NCBI GenBank assembly: GCA_029204225.1
Contig: CM055109.1
Coordinates: forward strand, 7,315,768-7,379,767
From: Diphasiastrum complanatum
Lineage: Eukaryota; Streptophyta; Lycopodiopsida; Lycopodiales; Lycopodiaceae
DNA length: 64,000 bases
Direction: 5' to 3'
Shown here: positions 38,746 through 50,107 of the stretch, piece by piece
How positions within the stretch are numbered: the first letter of the stretch is position 1
Layout: each line of letters starts with the position of its first letter
Notes under the pieces: generated by a model
What the model was told of the DNA's origin: nothing
What the model saw: only the letters and a program-made list of their open reading frames with translations
Database searches by the model: none
Position numbers and translations under genes: made by a program

Positions 38746-39358
38746 CCCTCTGTCGATCTGATACGGTTTTCCTTAGGATTCCTACCAGTTGTTTGTTCGT
38801 GCTTTCAGCCTGACCGTTGGCTTGCGGGTGGTAGGGTGTGCTTTTCTGGTGCTTGATCATCAACTGATCGGTCAAAGTCTTGATAGTTTTGTTTAGGAAA
38901 TGGGTACCCCTGTCAAAGATGAGATCTCTGGGTGTACCAAACTAGCCTATCACCTATTCTAGTAAGAACCAGGCAGTTTCTTTTGCATTGTCTTTGGCCA
39001 CAGCCCGTGCCTCGGCCCACTTTGTGAAATAGTCAGTGGCCACTATGATATAATGTTTTCGGCTAGATGAAGCTGGGTGAATTGGGCCAACGAAGTCGAT
39101 GCCCCATTTTTCAAAGGGGAGACAGGCCTGTATTGGAACTAACGATTGCACCCTGTTATCCATCTTGTCAACTCGTTGACAGGTGTCGCAGTTTCGGGCA
39201 TGTAAATGGGCATCTTGAAATAGTGTCGGCCACCAGTAACCCACCCTCAGAATTTTTTGCCTTGTGAGTTGGCCGGCAAAGTGGCCCCCACAGGCAGAAT
39301 CGTGACACTCCTCTAGTATAAATTTGTCTTCTTTAAGAGTGACGCATCTTCGATACAA
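38746..39358 (-). pseudogene. Ty3/gypsy integrase, truncated
   Basis: Minus-strand frame with the HHCC zinc domain (ECHDSACGGHFAGQLT, then CDTCQRVDKMDN). The catalytic core follows: WGIDFVGPIHP with the first Asp, ATDYFTKWAEARAV, and after a stop DLIFDRGTHFLN with the second Asp. The third-acid region reads STPYHPQANGQAESTNKQL. It stops at VSDRQRES, where copia gag sequence begins. The rest of integrase, the chromodomain if any, and the 3' LTR are missing. Confidence 0.9.
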
Positions 39359-39651
39359 CCCTTCTACACCTCATCTATATAGTGTGCCCCATATTAAAGC
39401 AAACTTTAGGGCTTGTAAACGTAGCTTTCGTTTTTCTGGAGTCATCATACTGTTGGTGTCTCTAGCATGGATAGGTAGGTTGCTAAAGCCGAATACCATT
39501 CAGGAATTGTGTCAACGTCTACTCTCAAAAGTTCTCTTAAGTGGTCAGTCTCCCACTCATCGTCTGTTTTGGTAACCTCTCCCAGCTTGCAAATACAATT
39601 GTTTAACCCCTACAGTTTAGGCAGCTTGCTTTGGAGGGTGTAGTCAAACTC

Positions 39652-40892
39652 CTAAAGGTAGATTATCCACTTCATTAAGCGCTCCGGAGGTTCTAGTTTA
39701 TTCATCATCAAGGTGACTGTAATACTCTTGGTAAAGAAAGTCACTTTTCGATGCAATAGGTAATGCCTTAGTTTGGCGGCGGCGTAAGCTATCCCCAAAC
39801 AAATTTTCTCAGCCTTACTATAATTAAGTTCGACTTTGTTCAGTTTTCTCCCTATAAAAATAATAGGGAGATATTTTTTGTCCCAAATCTGGGCCAGACA
39901 ACAGTTTATGCACGTGTCCGTGGTGCTTGTGAAAACAAAGAATTCTCTGTCATACATAGGTGGTTTCAATATTGGAGCGTTAGCCAAAGCTACTTTTAAT
40001 TCCTGAAAAGTCTTCTCACATGCCTTGTCCCAGGTCCACTCCACATTGGTTTTCAATAAGCCAATCATCTGGTAAGTACGCGTAGCATAAGCCATGACAT
40101 ATCTTTTGTAATAACCGCTCAAGCCTAAGAAGGTCTGAAATTGGGACACCATAGTTGGTGCCATCATGGCTAGGAGCATAGCTATTTTTTCTGGATCAGT
40201 TGCCATGTCGTACTTGCTAATGACATGTCCTAACAGTACCCCATAAGGAACTCCGAATAGGCACTTGTTAGCATTCAAAGCTATACAGGTTGCTGCGCAC
40301 TTCTGAAAACACTTCTCTAGCATGGTGAGATGTTTTGTGACAGTGGTTGCCCCACAGAGGTCATCTATAAAAATTTTGAGGTTTTCGTCTAAGATATCGT
40401 CGAAGTGCTTGTTCATAAACCTCTGATAGGTTCCAGGGGCATTAGTAAACCCAAAGGGCATGACGTGGTAAGCGAGAACCCCAAAATTGGTTGTGAAGGT
40501 GGTCTTCAATTTATTTTCTTCTGCTATGGCTATCTGATTATAGCCTGCGAAATAATCCATGAAAGAGTAATGGTCTCTTCCTGCAATTTCTTCTGGGACT
40601 TGGTCTATGAACGACAATGGGTAGTAGTCCTTCTTAGTTTGTTTGTTCAACATCTTATAATCCACACACACACGAATGCGTGTGGAGTTCTTCTTGGTGC
40701 GAGGTACTATTGGGGAGCACCACTCGGGTTCTCTACCGAAAATATCAGACCAACATTTCGAAGTCTCTCAAGTTCAGTGTATACTCCTTCCTTTAGGTGG
40801 TAGGGTAGTTGGCGTTGTTTTTGTCGTATAGTTTTGGCTCCCTCCTTCAGTGGTATTGTATGAGTCACTAGATCGGGTGGAATCCCCTTCAA
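39652..40892 (-). pseudogene. Ty3/gypsy reverse transcriptase and RNase H
   Basis: 40892-40707 gives the start (HTIPLKEGAKTIRQKQRQLP). A frameshift near 40700 leads into a 339-codon frame: VDYKMLNKQTKKDYYPLSFI, DHYSFMDYFAGYNQIAIAEE, VMPFGFTNAPGTYQRFMNK and the catalytic box FIDDL (normally YVDDI/L). The connection domain follows (FLGLSGYYKRYVMAYA), then RNase H (YDREFFVFTSTTDTCINC, RKLNKVELNYSKAEKICLGI, LRHYLLHRKVTFFTKS). In RNase H the usual D.S motif has become TSTTD. This is one of the best preserved retrotransposon frames in the window. Confidence 0.93.
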
Positions 40893-41255
40893 ATCTGAGT
40901 CGTCCCAGGCAAAAAATTGCTGGTACTTTCTACACAGTCATTCGTATTCTTCTTTTTCTCCAATGCCTAGGAAAACACCTATTTTGATGTTCTTGGGCTC
41001 TTCTAGGGTTCCTAGGTTTATCAGGCAAATATCAGCGTCTTGAACTTTGGGAGGCCGCTCTTCTAAAGTGTTCCACTCTATGTCCAGTACTGATGTCAGG
41101 TCTGGTTCATCTTCACTCGTAGTGGACTCACCATCGTCCTCACTACTCGTGACCTCCTTCCACTAAGACGAAGGTATGGGTGCTCTCTCTGACCGAGGCA
41201 CCTCGGGATAGCCGTCGACTATGGTACGCTCTCTACCCCTTCCAAAAATCAATAC

Positions 41256-41600
41256 TCATGCGGAGATGTCAACTGTGCAGTTGCTAAGCCTGAGCCATGG
41301 CCGTCCTAGAAGTATAGAGTTCCCCCGGTTCTCGGCGTACATCCTCCTGACGTAAAAGTCCACTTGAATGGTCTTGTTAGCCACGGTAGTGGGTACATTC
41401 TTAAGCTCGCCCTCTGGTTTGATCACAAAGTTGTTGGCTAGCTTTAGGGCTGTCAAGGTAGCGGGTTCTAGAGTAAAACCAAGGCGGTCTGAAAGTTCTA
41501 GACTTATGATGTTAACTGCCAACCCTACATCAACTATGGCCCCTGAAATGACTAGGCCATCTATGAGTACGTCTACTTTAGGGTAGTAGCGATCTAACAA
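41256..41600 (-). pseudogene. Gypsy aspartic protease, active site altered
   Basis: Retropepsin-like domain: VDVLIDGLVISGAIVDVG, then NIISLELSDRLGFTLEPATL, and NRGNSILLGRPWL near the end, the ILLGRPWL motif that closes gypsy proteases. The catalytic triplet expected as D(S/T)G reads DVG, which should prevent catalysis. 40893-41255 between this and reverse transcriptase is acidic linker sequence with stops. Confidence 0.8.
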
Positions 41601-42502
41601 ATCCGCATCTACTTTCCCTATTGTAGGTGGCTCTAGTGTTCTGTCATGGGTGGTCTCATCAATCGTTTGACCGTGCGTTTAATAGTGGGTGACAATTGTT
41701 CTAGCTGCCATAGCCCTATTTCCAATTTTAGATTTTATAGGGCTTGACCTAGGTCAATATTCTCTCTCTACAGATTTAGGTCTATATCCTTCCTAAACAT
41801 GCGCGTTCGGGTCATGGTTCTCTTAGTTTCTAGACCGGTTTTTCCTTTTCTCGGTCCTAGGAATCTGGGATGTCTACGCCCTTCCAAGACGCTAACCTCA
41901 CCTTGCTCTTTGGGTAGTGGATCCTCGTAGATGGGTGTAGGTTCGAATACTGGCTTCTCAATGACCACTGGGTTATCTACCTCTGGTGGTGGTTTTGGTG
42001 TAGGCTTGGGTTTCCTGGGAGGTAGCTTCGTCTGGAGGTTATTCCGGGTCACTACTAAAACCTCTTTCATGCTCGTGGGTTCCTGTAGCGTCTCCACGAC
42101 GATCAAGTTCACGGGTGGCCGGTCATCTTCTATGCATGCCTTCCCTTTATCTACCTGGCTAATCCTGAGTCCCCGTTGTATGTATTGAGGTGGCCTTGAT
42201 GGCCCTGCCATACTGTCCTCCTGGGGTCTATGGTTCACTGGCCCAGACATCCTATTCCCAGTGTTTAATGTGTCTCTACGTACCCAACATCTATCCTCCA
42301 AGTGTCCAGGCCTCTTGTAGTACCCGCAGACTTGGTTGGCACACTAAGGGATTTGATCCTTCTATGGGGTGTCTCTAACCCAACAAATTTTGGTGTCGTT
42401 TGAGAAAGTTTACATCTGCTGCTAAGGTTTGCATATTCTCACTCATCACGTCCATGTACCCCTTTAGCATGGCTTGCATATCGCCTAGTTATGCGTTAGA
42501 GC
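41601..42502 (-). pseudogene. Gypsy gag C-terminal / linker region
   Basis: A Pro/Lys-rich frame (42301-41768) with PPRKPKPTPKPPPEVDNPVV and EPTPIYEDPLPKEQGEV, typical of the unstructured gag-to-protease link. A possible decayed zinc knuckle lies near 42335-42295 (a CGYYKRPGHLEDRCW-like remnant spanning the start of this frame). Confidence 0.6.
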
Positions 42503-43389
42503 CTATGCTCTCATAGCCTCTATCGGGCATCCGTGCCTGGAGCCTTTGTGCATCTTGTGTTTGCACGTTCCTGCCTTGTTGAGGTGCAATAGCCTGTATG
42601 GGACGGGTTCCACTATGGGGTGTGCTCCTATAGCTGCGATTGGGCCTCCTCTCCACGTTTCTGGGCTTAGGTTCAAGCTGTTCACTGCTTGCGATAGGTG
42701 GGATGTGTGGGCAACCGCAATCTGTGCATCTTCTACCACGATTGCCTTCTCTATTGCCTCAGCCAATGTCTGGGGGTTACTCTGACGTACAATCATTTGT
42801 ATGTCCTTCTTGAGCCCTCGCAGAAAGAAGGTCATTAGTGATAGGGGTGGTAGTAACACAGTGGGTCCTACTTGGCATGACAACTCTGTCAAACGATGCC
42901 AATATTGTCGGATGGTTTTGTTACTTCCTTGTTGTAGGAAGTCAGTGTGAACAGTAGGCCATTAGCCATTCGGTGGGGGGCGTACTCAATTAAAAACAGT
43001 CTATGGAACTCCTCAATGGTGTAAATTGAGCCTCTCTGCAGACTATGATACCAGTGCCTAGCCGTTCCAGATAAAGTGATGGCGAAAAACATCATTTCAT
43101 GATGTGGGTTTGTGATGGCACCGGTAAAGCAGGTGGTCCAAAAAGCATCAATATGCTCTTCGGCACTTTCATACGGTGCTCCAAGAAACTCAAGAGTGGA
43201 TCCACTAAACTTCGGTAGTCCTCCTGTCTCCGAGGATACTACGATTGGTTCAGTAAAATGTCTTGCCATTCTGGTGGCAACAGGTTTTGTAACAGCAGGT
43301 GTTACGTTCACTAACGGTGGTTCTATAGCGTCGGTCGACTCAAGTTCTGGTTGTTCTTCTATAGGTTCCAACATATCATCCAAGTCCAT
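42503..43389 (-). pseudogene. Gypsy gag core
   Basis: Two overlapping frames join near 42890 by a frameshift. The first (43389-42889) holds an acidic N-terminus, then TGGLPKFSGSTLEFLGAPYE, HIDAFWTTCFTGAITNPHHE and FFAITLSGTARHWYHSLQRG, which is the retrotransposon gag fold. The second (42892-42503) continues PPLSLMTFFLRGLKKDIQMI and SNPQTLAEAIEKAIVVEDAQ, the end of the domain. It is the capsid precursor of the minus-strand element whose pol lies at 38746-41600. Confidence 0.88.
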
Positions 43390-43580
43390 TATAGGTGGGT
43401 GAGACTCATCATCTAAGGCTGGTGGGATAAGAAACCCATGATTGCTTCTTCTAAGCCCTAAACGCTCTCTCTGGGGATTTGAAGTCTCTCCATGCGGTGC
43501 TCCCTTAGACCTAGGTTTCCTTGGTATACCTATGATGTCCTGTCTAGGGTGACACTAATGATTGCTGCATAATAGGTTTC

Positions 43581-43925
43581 TTACTTATGGATAGCAATCA
43601 ACTGTCGTTGCACATGCGTTTTGTGATTTTCCCAAGTTACCCCATAGGTCATCCACCCTTCATCCACTAATACTGCATATGACCTAACTAGCTCTACTTG
43701 GTCGTTTTTCTGCTCAATCCTAATCCAACCATACCCATGTATAGTTTTTATTGGTTCTTTGTACCAGGTGCCATCTCTACGGGATGCTAGGGTTGGTGGG
43801 TCGTAGGGTAATGACTTTCGACTCAGGGCTCTGGTTTTCACTTTCACCCTAGGCTTCATACAGAACCCCATTCTTTGACCTGTCCCGTCACTCCACGAAA
43901 GATTTCTAGTAGTACTTGGCATCAC
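43581..43925 (-). other. Unrecognised leader open frame of the gypsy element
   Basis: 114-codon minus-strand frame upstream of gag: MGFCMKPRVKVKTRALSRKS, RRDGTWYKEPIKTIHGYGWI and EGWMTYGVTWENHKTHVQRQ. The composition is protein-like but no domain is recognised. It may be an N-terminal extension of gag or a separate leader protein. Confidence 0.35.
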
Positions 43926-44452
43926 AGCCTAAACTCCCTGCTGATGAAAATTGTATGCAGTCTCTAGTCCAAACTGTTGGAAGTAGAATGGCCTTGGCGA
44001 AATCGGATCACATGCAGCTAGGGTTGGATTGTGAACTCATAACGTATGTTCTAGGTGTGGGATCAGGACACATCACTGTGTGATGCTAACCACTTCATCT
44101 TGTGATCAACGTGTGGTACTAGCCACTCGTATGATCATGCTAGCTTGCGGTTGACGGTTTAGATAGTGGAATTGTTTTCAACACACGCAATCTAGGATCT
44201 ACGAAACTTGTAGACTATTGGTAGTATGACAACTAGTTCGTTGTAGACCAGTGATATGGATAACTACTCTTTTAAACAACATCTCCTAAAAATATTTCGA
44301 CTCCCAGCAAATGCACCAATGTTAAGCGTCTAGTGGGTCAAATAACATAAGCAACTTGCAAATGGCTAATCCGTATAGTTCACAACCCTACGTATAGATA
44401 ATCCCCTACAAACAATAGCCCATTATCAAATTTCTCCCGACCGACGCACCAA
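43926..44452 (-). promoter_or_regulatory. Gypsy leader with two primer-site-like motifs
   Basis: On the minus strand TTGGTGCGTCGGTCGGGAG (44452-44434) and TTGGTGCATTTGCTGGGAG (44319-44301) each directly follow a TAACA end. Both look like an LTR end followed by a primer-binding site, 133 bp apart. The outer one probably marks the real LTR border. Confidence 0.5.
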
Positions 44453-46213
44453 TGTTAGGCCTATTTTGACGAGGGGTTGGTCCAACCAAAACGTCCTAAA
44501 AGGGTCAAGGGGCCCCACCTCTAATGACGGTTCGGCCCTACGTGAGCAACAGAGGATTTGTCGCTTCCAACCCTGATGGCCTTCTCTGTTGCCCCGTGTT
44601 CCCCAACCGATGAGAGTTTTTCAGGCTCTTAGAGATACGGTTGCAAGGAGGGGGTGCTAGTACTTTTGGCTGCAATGATTCACTAGCTTTCTAGGGTCAC
44701 AGTTCCGTAAAACTTTTGATCACTAATTCGCATTAGGATCTTGCTAATATCTCTTTCCTCATTGAATTCGGCTTACAGTTAGTAAAAATCCTACATGGCT
44801 GAAAACCGATTTACTGTCTATGATGTGCTTGTGGGGTGCAAGTTATACGCACCGCTTTGTTTGCTAAGCGGTGGTATTTTTGCCGACTATTGGGTCTAGG
44901 TATTTCGCTAGATAGTATCGACGGCGGGTGTGACTAGTGTGACGCTTTAACCAAGGTGGTGTATTTCAACCACAGATGGTGGACGGCCCGCTCTGGTGTT
45001 TCACAGAGGCCGGGTCTAGTTGACACACTTCATAATTGACAAATTGAAAGAAACGCTTCAAAACTTGATGATTCCTTATAAATATATCTAACTCAGCAAG
45101 ATGTTAACTACCCATCCTACGGTTCTCTCCATACCACACATTCTCTCCATACGAAACAAAGTTATTTACTTAACACTTTCACTAAACGAGTTGGAAATAG
45201 GCACTCATTGTTCTAATTAGCCATGCCGCATTTGTTTATAAAATATTACGATTTCGGACTGAATTCGAATTTGTGCTAAAAACGATTCACTATAATGCAC
45301 AATCGACCATACTTTACGATAATCCATTCACTAGTTAGGTAATTGCAATTACTGAACCCAAGCAAACAACATTCCCATTACAAGCGAGTGATTCTGAGTT
45401 CATACTACCGGTAAACCCACAAATACGCATAGACCTGATACTTCAATGTCTACTTGTTCAAGAAAAGGATCACAATCATTTAGGTCCTGATAGGGACATG
45501 GCAAATGCAAAATTATTGAAATGATTAGGTCCTCATACAGTTACACAATTAATTCTCAGTATCCTATCATTCATTCAATGAGCGAAAGCAAGTACAAACG
45601 TCAAACACCCACATTCCAATTGAAAGCAAGTAAACACAAGAATAAAAATTGATGTGAGGTAAACCCATACCTCAGTGCGAGCATAGGTGACCGGTAATCG
45701 GAGAAGTACTAGTCATGAATGCCATTTTTGTTTTGAGTTAGCCTTGCCTTCGATCTTCAGAAGGCCATTTGCACTGGTCGTTTTATGCCGATACTCGAAT
45801 AGGTAGCGAGATCAGAGAACAAAAACTTTGCCACAAGTCATTGGAAGGATCCACAGGGCACCACAAAAATCAGTAAGCAGGCAGATATGGCACAAGCATG
45901 CCGCAGGCCCAAAACAGCAGCTAGTCTCATAGACAGAGCAGGCCACTGATCACAGCAGGGCCACATGGGCTTGAGAAGGCTCCAACGAGATTTGACAAGG
46001 CCTGACTTGGCCACAGAAGGCAAGACACGTTTGGAATGATCTGATACAACAAAAAACTTGATGTAGATAGGTCGCAGACAGGCTTTGTAGGCCATAGACA
46101 GCTGCTATGCGACTATGAGCAATGCTCGCATCTGTGGACAGGTCGCAATATGTCCAACAGGTCTGATTTTCTACTCAAAGGTCAGATTTTTTGCTTAGAA
46201 ACTCGTTGGTAAG
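44453..46213 (-). repeat. Probable 5' LTR of the gypsy element and flank, no gene
   Basis: Starts (plus orientation) TGTTAGGCC next to the primer site. The matching 3' LTR is lost, so the length is unknown. The whole interval is non-coding. The 45838-46095 region is rich in CCACA/GGCC and has no domain. Confidence 0.4.
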
Positions 46214-46673
46214 TTAGCTCGTTGGATAGTATGTTCGGAATGCAGTTGCTACGGGTCCACGGTGGATGCTAGTGCAATGCGACCAATTTGCGGTTGATAT
46301 GGCTGAATGCGGTGGAACGGTTGATTGTGGGCTATTCAAGGTAGTTAATATGGTGGAATGTGGTCGCGGTTGGAATGCGACTGATTGTGGTTTAGTGTGG
46401 GTAGGATGGTTCACTGGAGTGGCAGGTGGATACGGTATGTTTTCTTTGTCGCTACGGTGCAAAGAGTGAACCAATTGGGTGCTGTTGAATATAGTCCCTA
46501 CGGCTCAATGCAGTTCCCACGGTGCAATGTTGTCTCTACGGATCAAGACGGTCGCTACTGTTGTAAGGCAGTCGCAATGGCTGTAGTGTGATTGAACACA
46601 GTTTCGATGGATCAAGGGCTGGTGTGGTTGGTTGAGAGTTGAGATAATTCTCTGGTCAAGATCAGAAAGAAGA
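46214..46673. repeat. Degenerate GCGGTTG/ATGCGG-rich repeats
   Basis: Loose repetition of short motifs such as GATTGTGG, GGTGGAATG and CTACGG(A/G)TC. Open frames on both strands are low complexity. Confidence 0.4.
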
Positions 46674-46919
46674 CGTCGGTCAAGATCGTAACGGAAGCCG
46701 TCGGTCGAAATCTGACGCGAGGGCACCGGTCGAGATCTGATGTGAGGCGTCGGTTGAGATCTGACGCGAGGGGTCGATCGAGATCTGACGCGAGGGGTCG
46801 GTCGAGATATGACTCGAGGGGGTCGGTCGAGATCTGACCTGAGGCGTCAGTCGAGATATGACACAAGGGCGTCGGTCGAGATCTGACGCGAGGGCGTCGG
46901 TCGAATCTGAACAGATGCT
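46674..46919. repeat. 24-25-bp minisatellite, about 10 copies
   Basis: Units of the type CGTCGGTCGAGATCTGACG plus CGAGG begin near 46674, 46699, 46724, 46748, 46772, 46796, 46821, 46846, 46870 and 46895. More diverged relatives reach about 46990 and recur at 47110-47170. The minus strand encodes repeating PLASDLDR. Confidence 0.92.
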
Positions 46920-46989
46920 CTGGGTGAGATTTCAACAGAAAAGCTCGGGTGAGATCTGATCGATGAGCATCGGTTGAAATTTAGCTCAA

Positions 46990-48235
46990 GACATTACAGG
47001 ATATTGCCAATAGATTCAGTCAACAGTGAGTGCATAGTTTCAATAGGAAAATGAAAAAATGTTTCGTCCGGTCCAGACGGGAGTTGTGGAGCTCGGCTAG
47101 AATAGGAGCATGAAGCCTCGGTCGAGAGTGGAGCTACGCGTCGGTTGAGATGGAAGTGACGAGCTCGGTAAGACGATGTATGGGAGACTTTACAACTATG
47201 GTTTTGCTGCACATATTGGAATAGTATGGCTTGGTTGAGTGTCTGTGTAGCTGTGGAATGGCTCCAAATGTTCACAGATTCCACTGAGTCTGTGAACACG
47301 ATTCACTTCTTCTTTACCGTTCTTTCTTCTATTAGTTATGGTTCTTACGGTTTGATCTTCTTATTAGAACAGTTTCCAGTAGAAGTGTTTTCTCTAAATA
47401 CAATGGGTATTTTCCAGCCTGTCAGTGGGAAGAGATGGATTTGTTACTCAGCTACATGCATAAACAAGCCATGCAACCAGTCCTAGCTCAAATAGATCAG
47501 CGTTCTAAATTAGGGAGCAATTCTACAATCTAACTTACTAAGATCAGGGAACAAAATAATGACAGATTAAACCACTCAACAAGAAACAAGAAACAAGAAA
47601 CTAGATTCCTAACAGCACACTAGCAGCCCAAGAATCAAGAAACACCCATTTCTTGATGCTTAGAATGCCCAAGAACAATCAAGAACTGGATTTCAAGAGA
47701 ATATGCAAGATCTACACCACAAATCCAGCCTATGTAGTTTACTTGAATGCTGATTGCTACTTTATTCCACAAACAAGAAATGAAATCTAATCCACAACTA
47801 AAAAGCAAAAGAGCAAGCAAGAAACTAATTAATCCACAACACAAAAGAAATCAAAGCATGCTCATAGAAACTCCACTCAAGAACATTGCCATGAACAAGG
47901 AGCTTAGCAACCATCAAGAACTTGTGGAAGATCTTCTTTATTCACTCAAGAAGAGAACTTGACAATACATTCAAAGCTCCCTCACAAGAGAGGGGGGCCC
48001 TTAAATAAGCAAGAGGGTTGCCCATGTGGAGCCCAAGTGGCAATTCCACCAAATTAGAAATTACATGTGGATTTTGCCCTTCCACTAAACGTCACCATCA
48101 TAAGGTGGCTCACTCTAAATTATTTAAGGGGGGTCTACATTTATTACAAAGCCTAGGAAATATGACTAGCTCCTACATGGTCATTCCTTCTCTGGGATAC
48201 ACCATGTAGGCTCACATAGATAATTCACTGTCATT
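46990..48235. other. No gene seen
   Basis: AT-rich sequence with a small AGAAACA triple repeat near 47580. It may include LTR sequence of the minus-strand copia gag remnant at 48.4 kb, but no border is visible. Confidence 0.4.
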
Positions 48236-48415
48236 CTAGCTAGTAATTTCTCGGCTCTCATGCTCGGCTCTCAGTTTCTTATGCTCTTCTCCTTCTGAGA
48301 CCTCTTCGGTCATGGGTGAGAGATATTCTGTGTCTTCAACTTGGCTTGGCATCTGGGGATTCTCTAGAATCCGCTAACAATTACCTTGCTTGTCTCCTTG
48401 ATCTATCTTCTTTTT

Positions 48416-48730
48416 TTAGCAATCACTAGCAAAATGCCCCTTGATGCCACAATAGAAGCACTTCAATTTAGACCTATCTTTCTTCTTACCAAAAGAAGAA
48501 GACTCACCATGATCCTGTCCTTTAGACCACTTGCCCTTACCTTTGCCCTTGAACTTGCCTTTGATGAACAGTGCCTCCTCACCATCTTGAGATGTTGATG
48601 TAGATCCACCTCTTGCTTGAAGTCTATATTCCTCATTGATCAAGATCTCTTGAAGATCCATCAAACTTGGCAAAGTTTTTTGAATAGTAAGCCACCTCTT
48701 TCAGATTGGGAAGTTCATCTTGTAGTGCAA
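48416..48730 (-). pseudogene. Copia gag C-terminus with zinc knuckle
   Basis: Minus-strand frame with MPSLMDLQEILINEEYRLQA, a Lys/Gly-rich stretch (KGKFKGKGKGKWSKG) and a perfect CX2CX4HX4C knuckle CFYCGIKGHFASDC (about 48460-48419). Truncated on both sides. Confidence 0.85.
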
Positions 48731-49120
48731 GCCAATTGAAAAAGAATTTGGCATTGCATACCGTATACCAACCACAACTGACAAAATCAACTTGCTGGGA
48801 GGATTGTAATATTCAATATAAATGAAAGTTAGTAACAAAATTTTAACATTATGTAATATCGGATCAATGTGCAGGAGGTTATAATAAAATCTACAACGAA
48901 AACAAGTGCGCGTCGAATTGATATCCAAAAAATATTGTTTGAATATCGAATCAGCACGCACGATATGAAAAGAAACCAGACAAGATCTATAAGGACGCGT
49001 CGAACCGATATTGAAATTTTTTTACCTCTGTATGAACCATTTTCAGCTTCATATATGCTATTGCATATGGAACTGAAAAGAGTTCTAGTATTTTCTGGAT
49101 ATGGCTCCTGGCAATTTTGT

Positions 49121-49164
<44 letters not shown>

Positions 49165-49570
49165 GAGTTCATCTTTAAGCAAACTGGATTACACACACCC
49201 TCATCATTGACATATAAGGACATCACATATAAGCTCCAATGATCACTGCAATCAGAAAACAATAAATTTATGAGAATGAATGTGAAATCAACATTCATAT
49301 AAAAAATTCAACTTAATAAAATCTGATAGAAATAGACTTACTTTGCTATGTATGGGAGCACGCAAACTGGAGTCCTCAGTCTGACGTATTGGAGCATATC
49401 ATCGTGCAGACTTTTGAAATCAGGAAAATCAAAAGCAGCCATGAATTGAAGCGAAAACAATGCTACATCTATAAACAATGGGGTCTGGAAAAACTCCATC
49501 AAGTACTAAATTGCCCCCCCTCCTACATTGTCCCCTAACATTTTATCCCTACTTTCTAATTCACTTGTAT
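48731..49570. other. No gene seen; GT microsatellite and recurrent motif
   Basis: Contains two examples of the GATAT...GCGCG motif shared with 50.5-53.6 kb (48905-48925 and 48995-49012) and the GT repeat. Confidence 0.45.
49122..49160. repeat. (GT)n microsatellite
   Basis: About 19 GT units. Confidence 0.97.
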
Positions 49571-50107
49571 CTAATTTAGAAAGGGAAAGGCCAGCATTGG
49601 TCTTCGGCATCTTAAAACTGTATAGAGAGGACCTAAAGCTTTAAGATATGTGTTTAACAATTGGTCAGACTGTACATATTGAGGAGTATTTACAAAGGCA
49701 AGTGCAGGGGGCGAAGGAAGTAATACAGATAAACCACTAAAAGAATTGTCATTCAAAATTGATTTGACCTTTAAATTTAAAAAGTCATCTAAATCTTTTC
49801 CTGAAACAGGAGGTGGGGAACTAATATTTGTGTGGGTAGGAGGAGACTGAAATTTTGGAGGAGGAGATTTATTAGGAGAAGAAGATTTAGGAGGAGAAAA
49901 TGTAGATTGAGTTCTAGGAGAAGAAGAAGGAGACTTAGGAGGAGATGGTCGAGCAGTTACAATCTCATGCAGAGGAGAAGGCTTTGAAAAATCTCTCGCT
50001 TTATCATGGAGGGTCATGAGACCTCCTCTTCTTTGAAACACTCCCACTTTGTACTCAAAAAACAAGTCGGGATGGTTGAGATTGCCTTTGTTTTTTTTTC
50101 TCTGCAT
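49571..50107 (-). CDS. Pro/Ser-rich open frame downstream of an H3-like copy
   Basis: 178-codon minus-strand frame. The N-terminal part is basic (MQRKKNKGNLNHPDLFFEYK). A long Pro/Ser tract follows, with PSPPKSPSSSPRTQSTF and SSPNKSPPPKFQSPP. The C-terminal half is more ordered, with KDLDDFLNLKVKSILNDNSF and LNTYLKALGPLYTVLRC. It overlaps the end of the histone-H3-like frame and is in phase with it only after a one-base slip in a nine-base homopolymer (50091-50099). It may be a tail fused to that histone copy, or an unrelated short gene. No domain is recognised. Confidence 0.4.
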   Translation of the reverse strand: MQRKKNKGNLNHPDLFFEYKVGVFQRRGGLMTLHDKARDFSKPSPLHEIVTARPSPPKSPSSSPRTQSTFSPPKSSSPNKSPPPKFQSPPTHTNISSPPPVSGKDLDDFLNLKVKSILNDNSFSGLSVLLPSPPALAFVNTPQYVQSDQLLNTYLKALGPLYTVLRCRRPMLAFPFLN

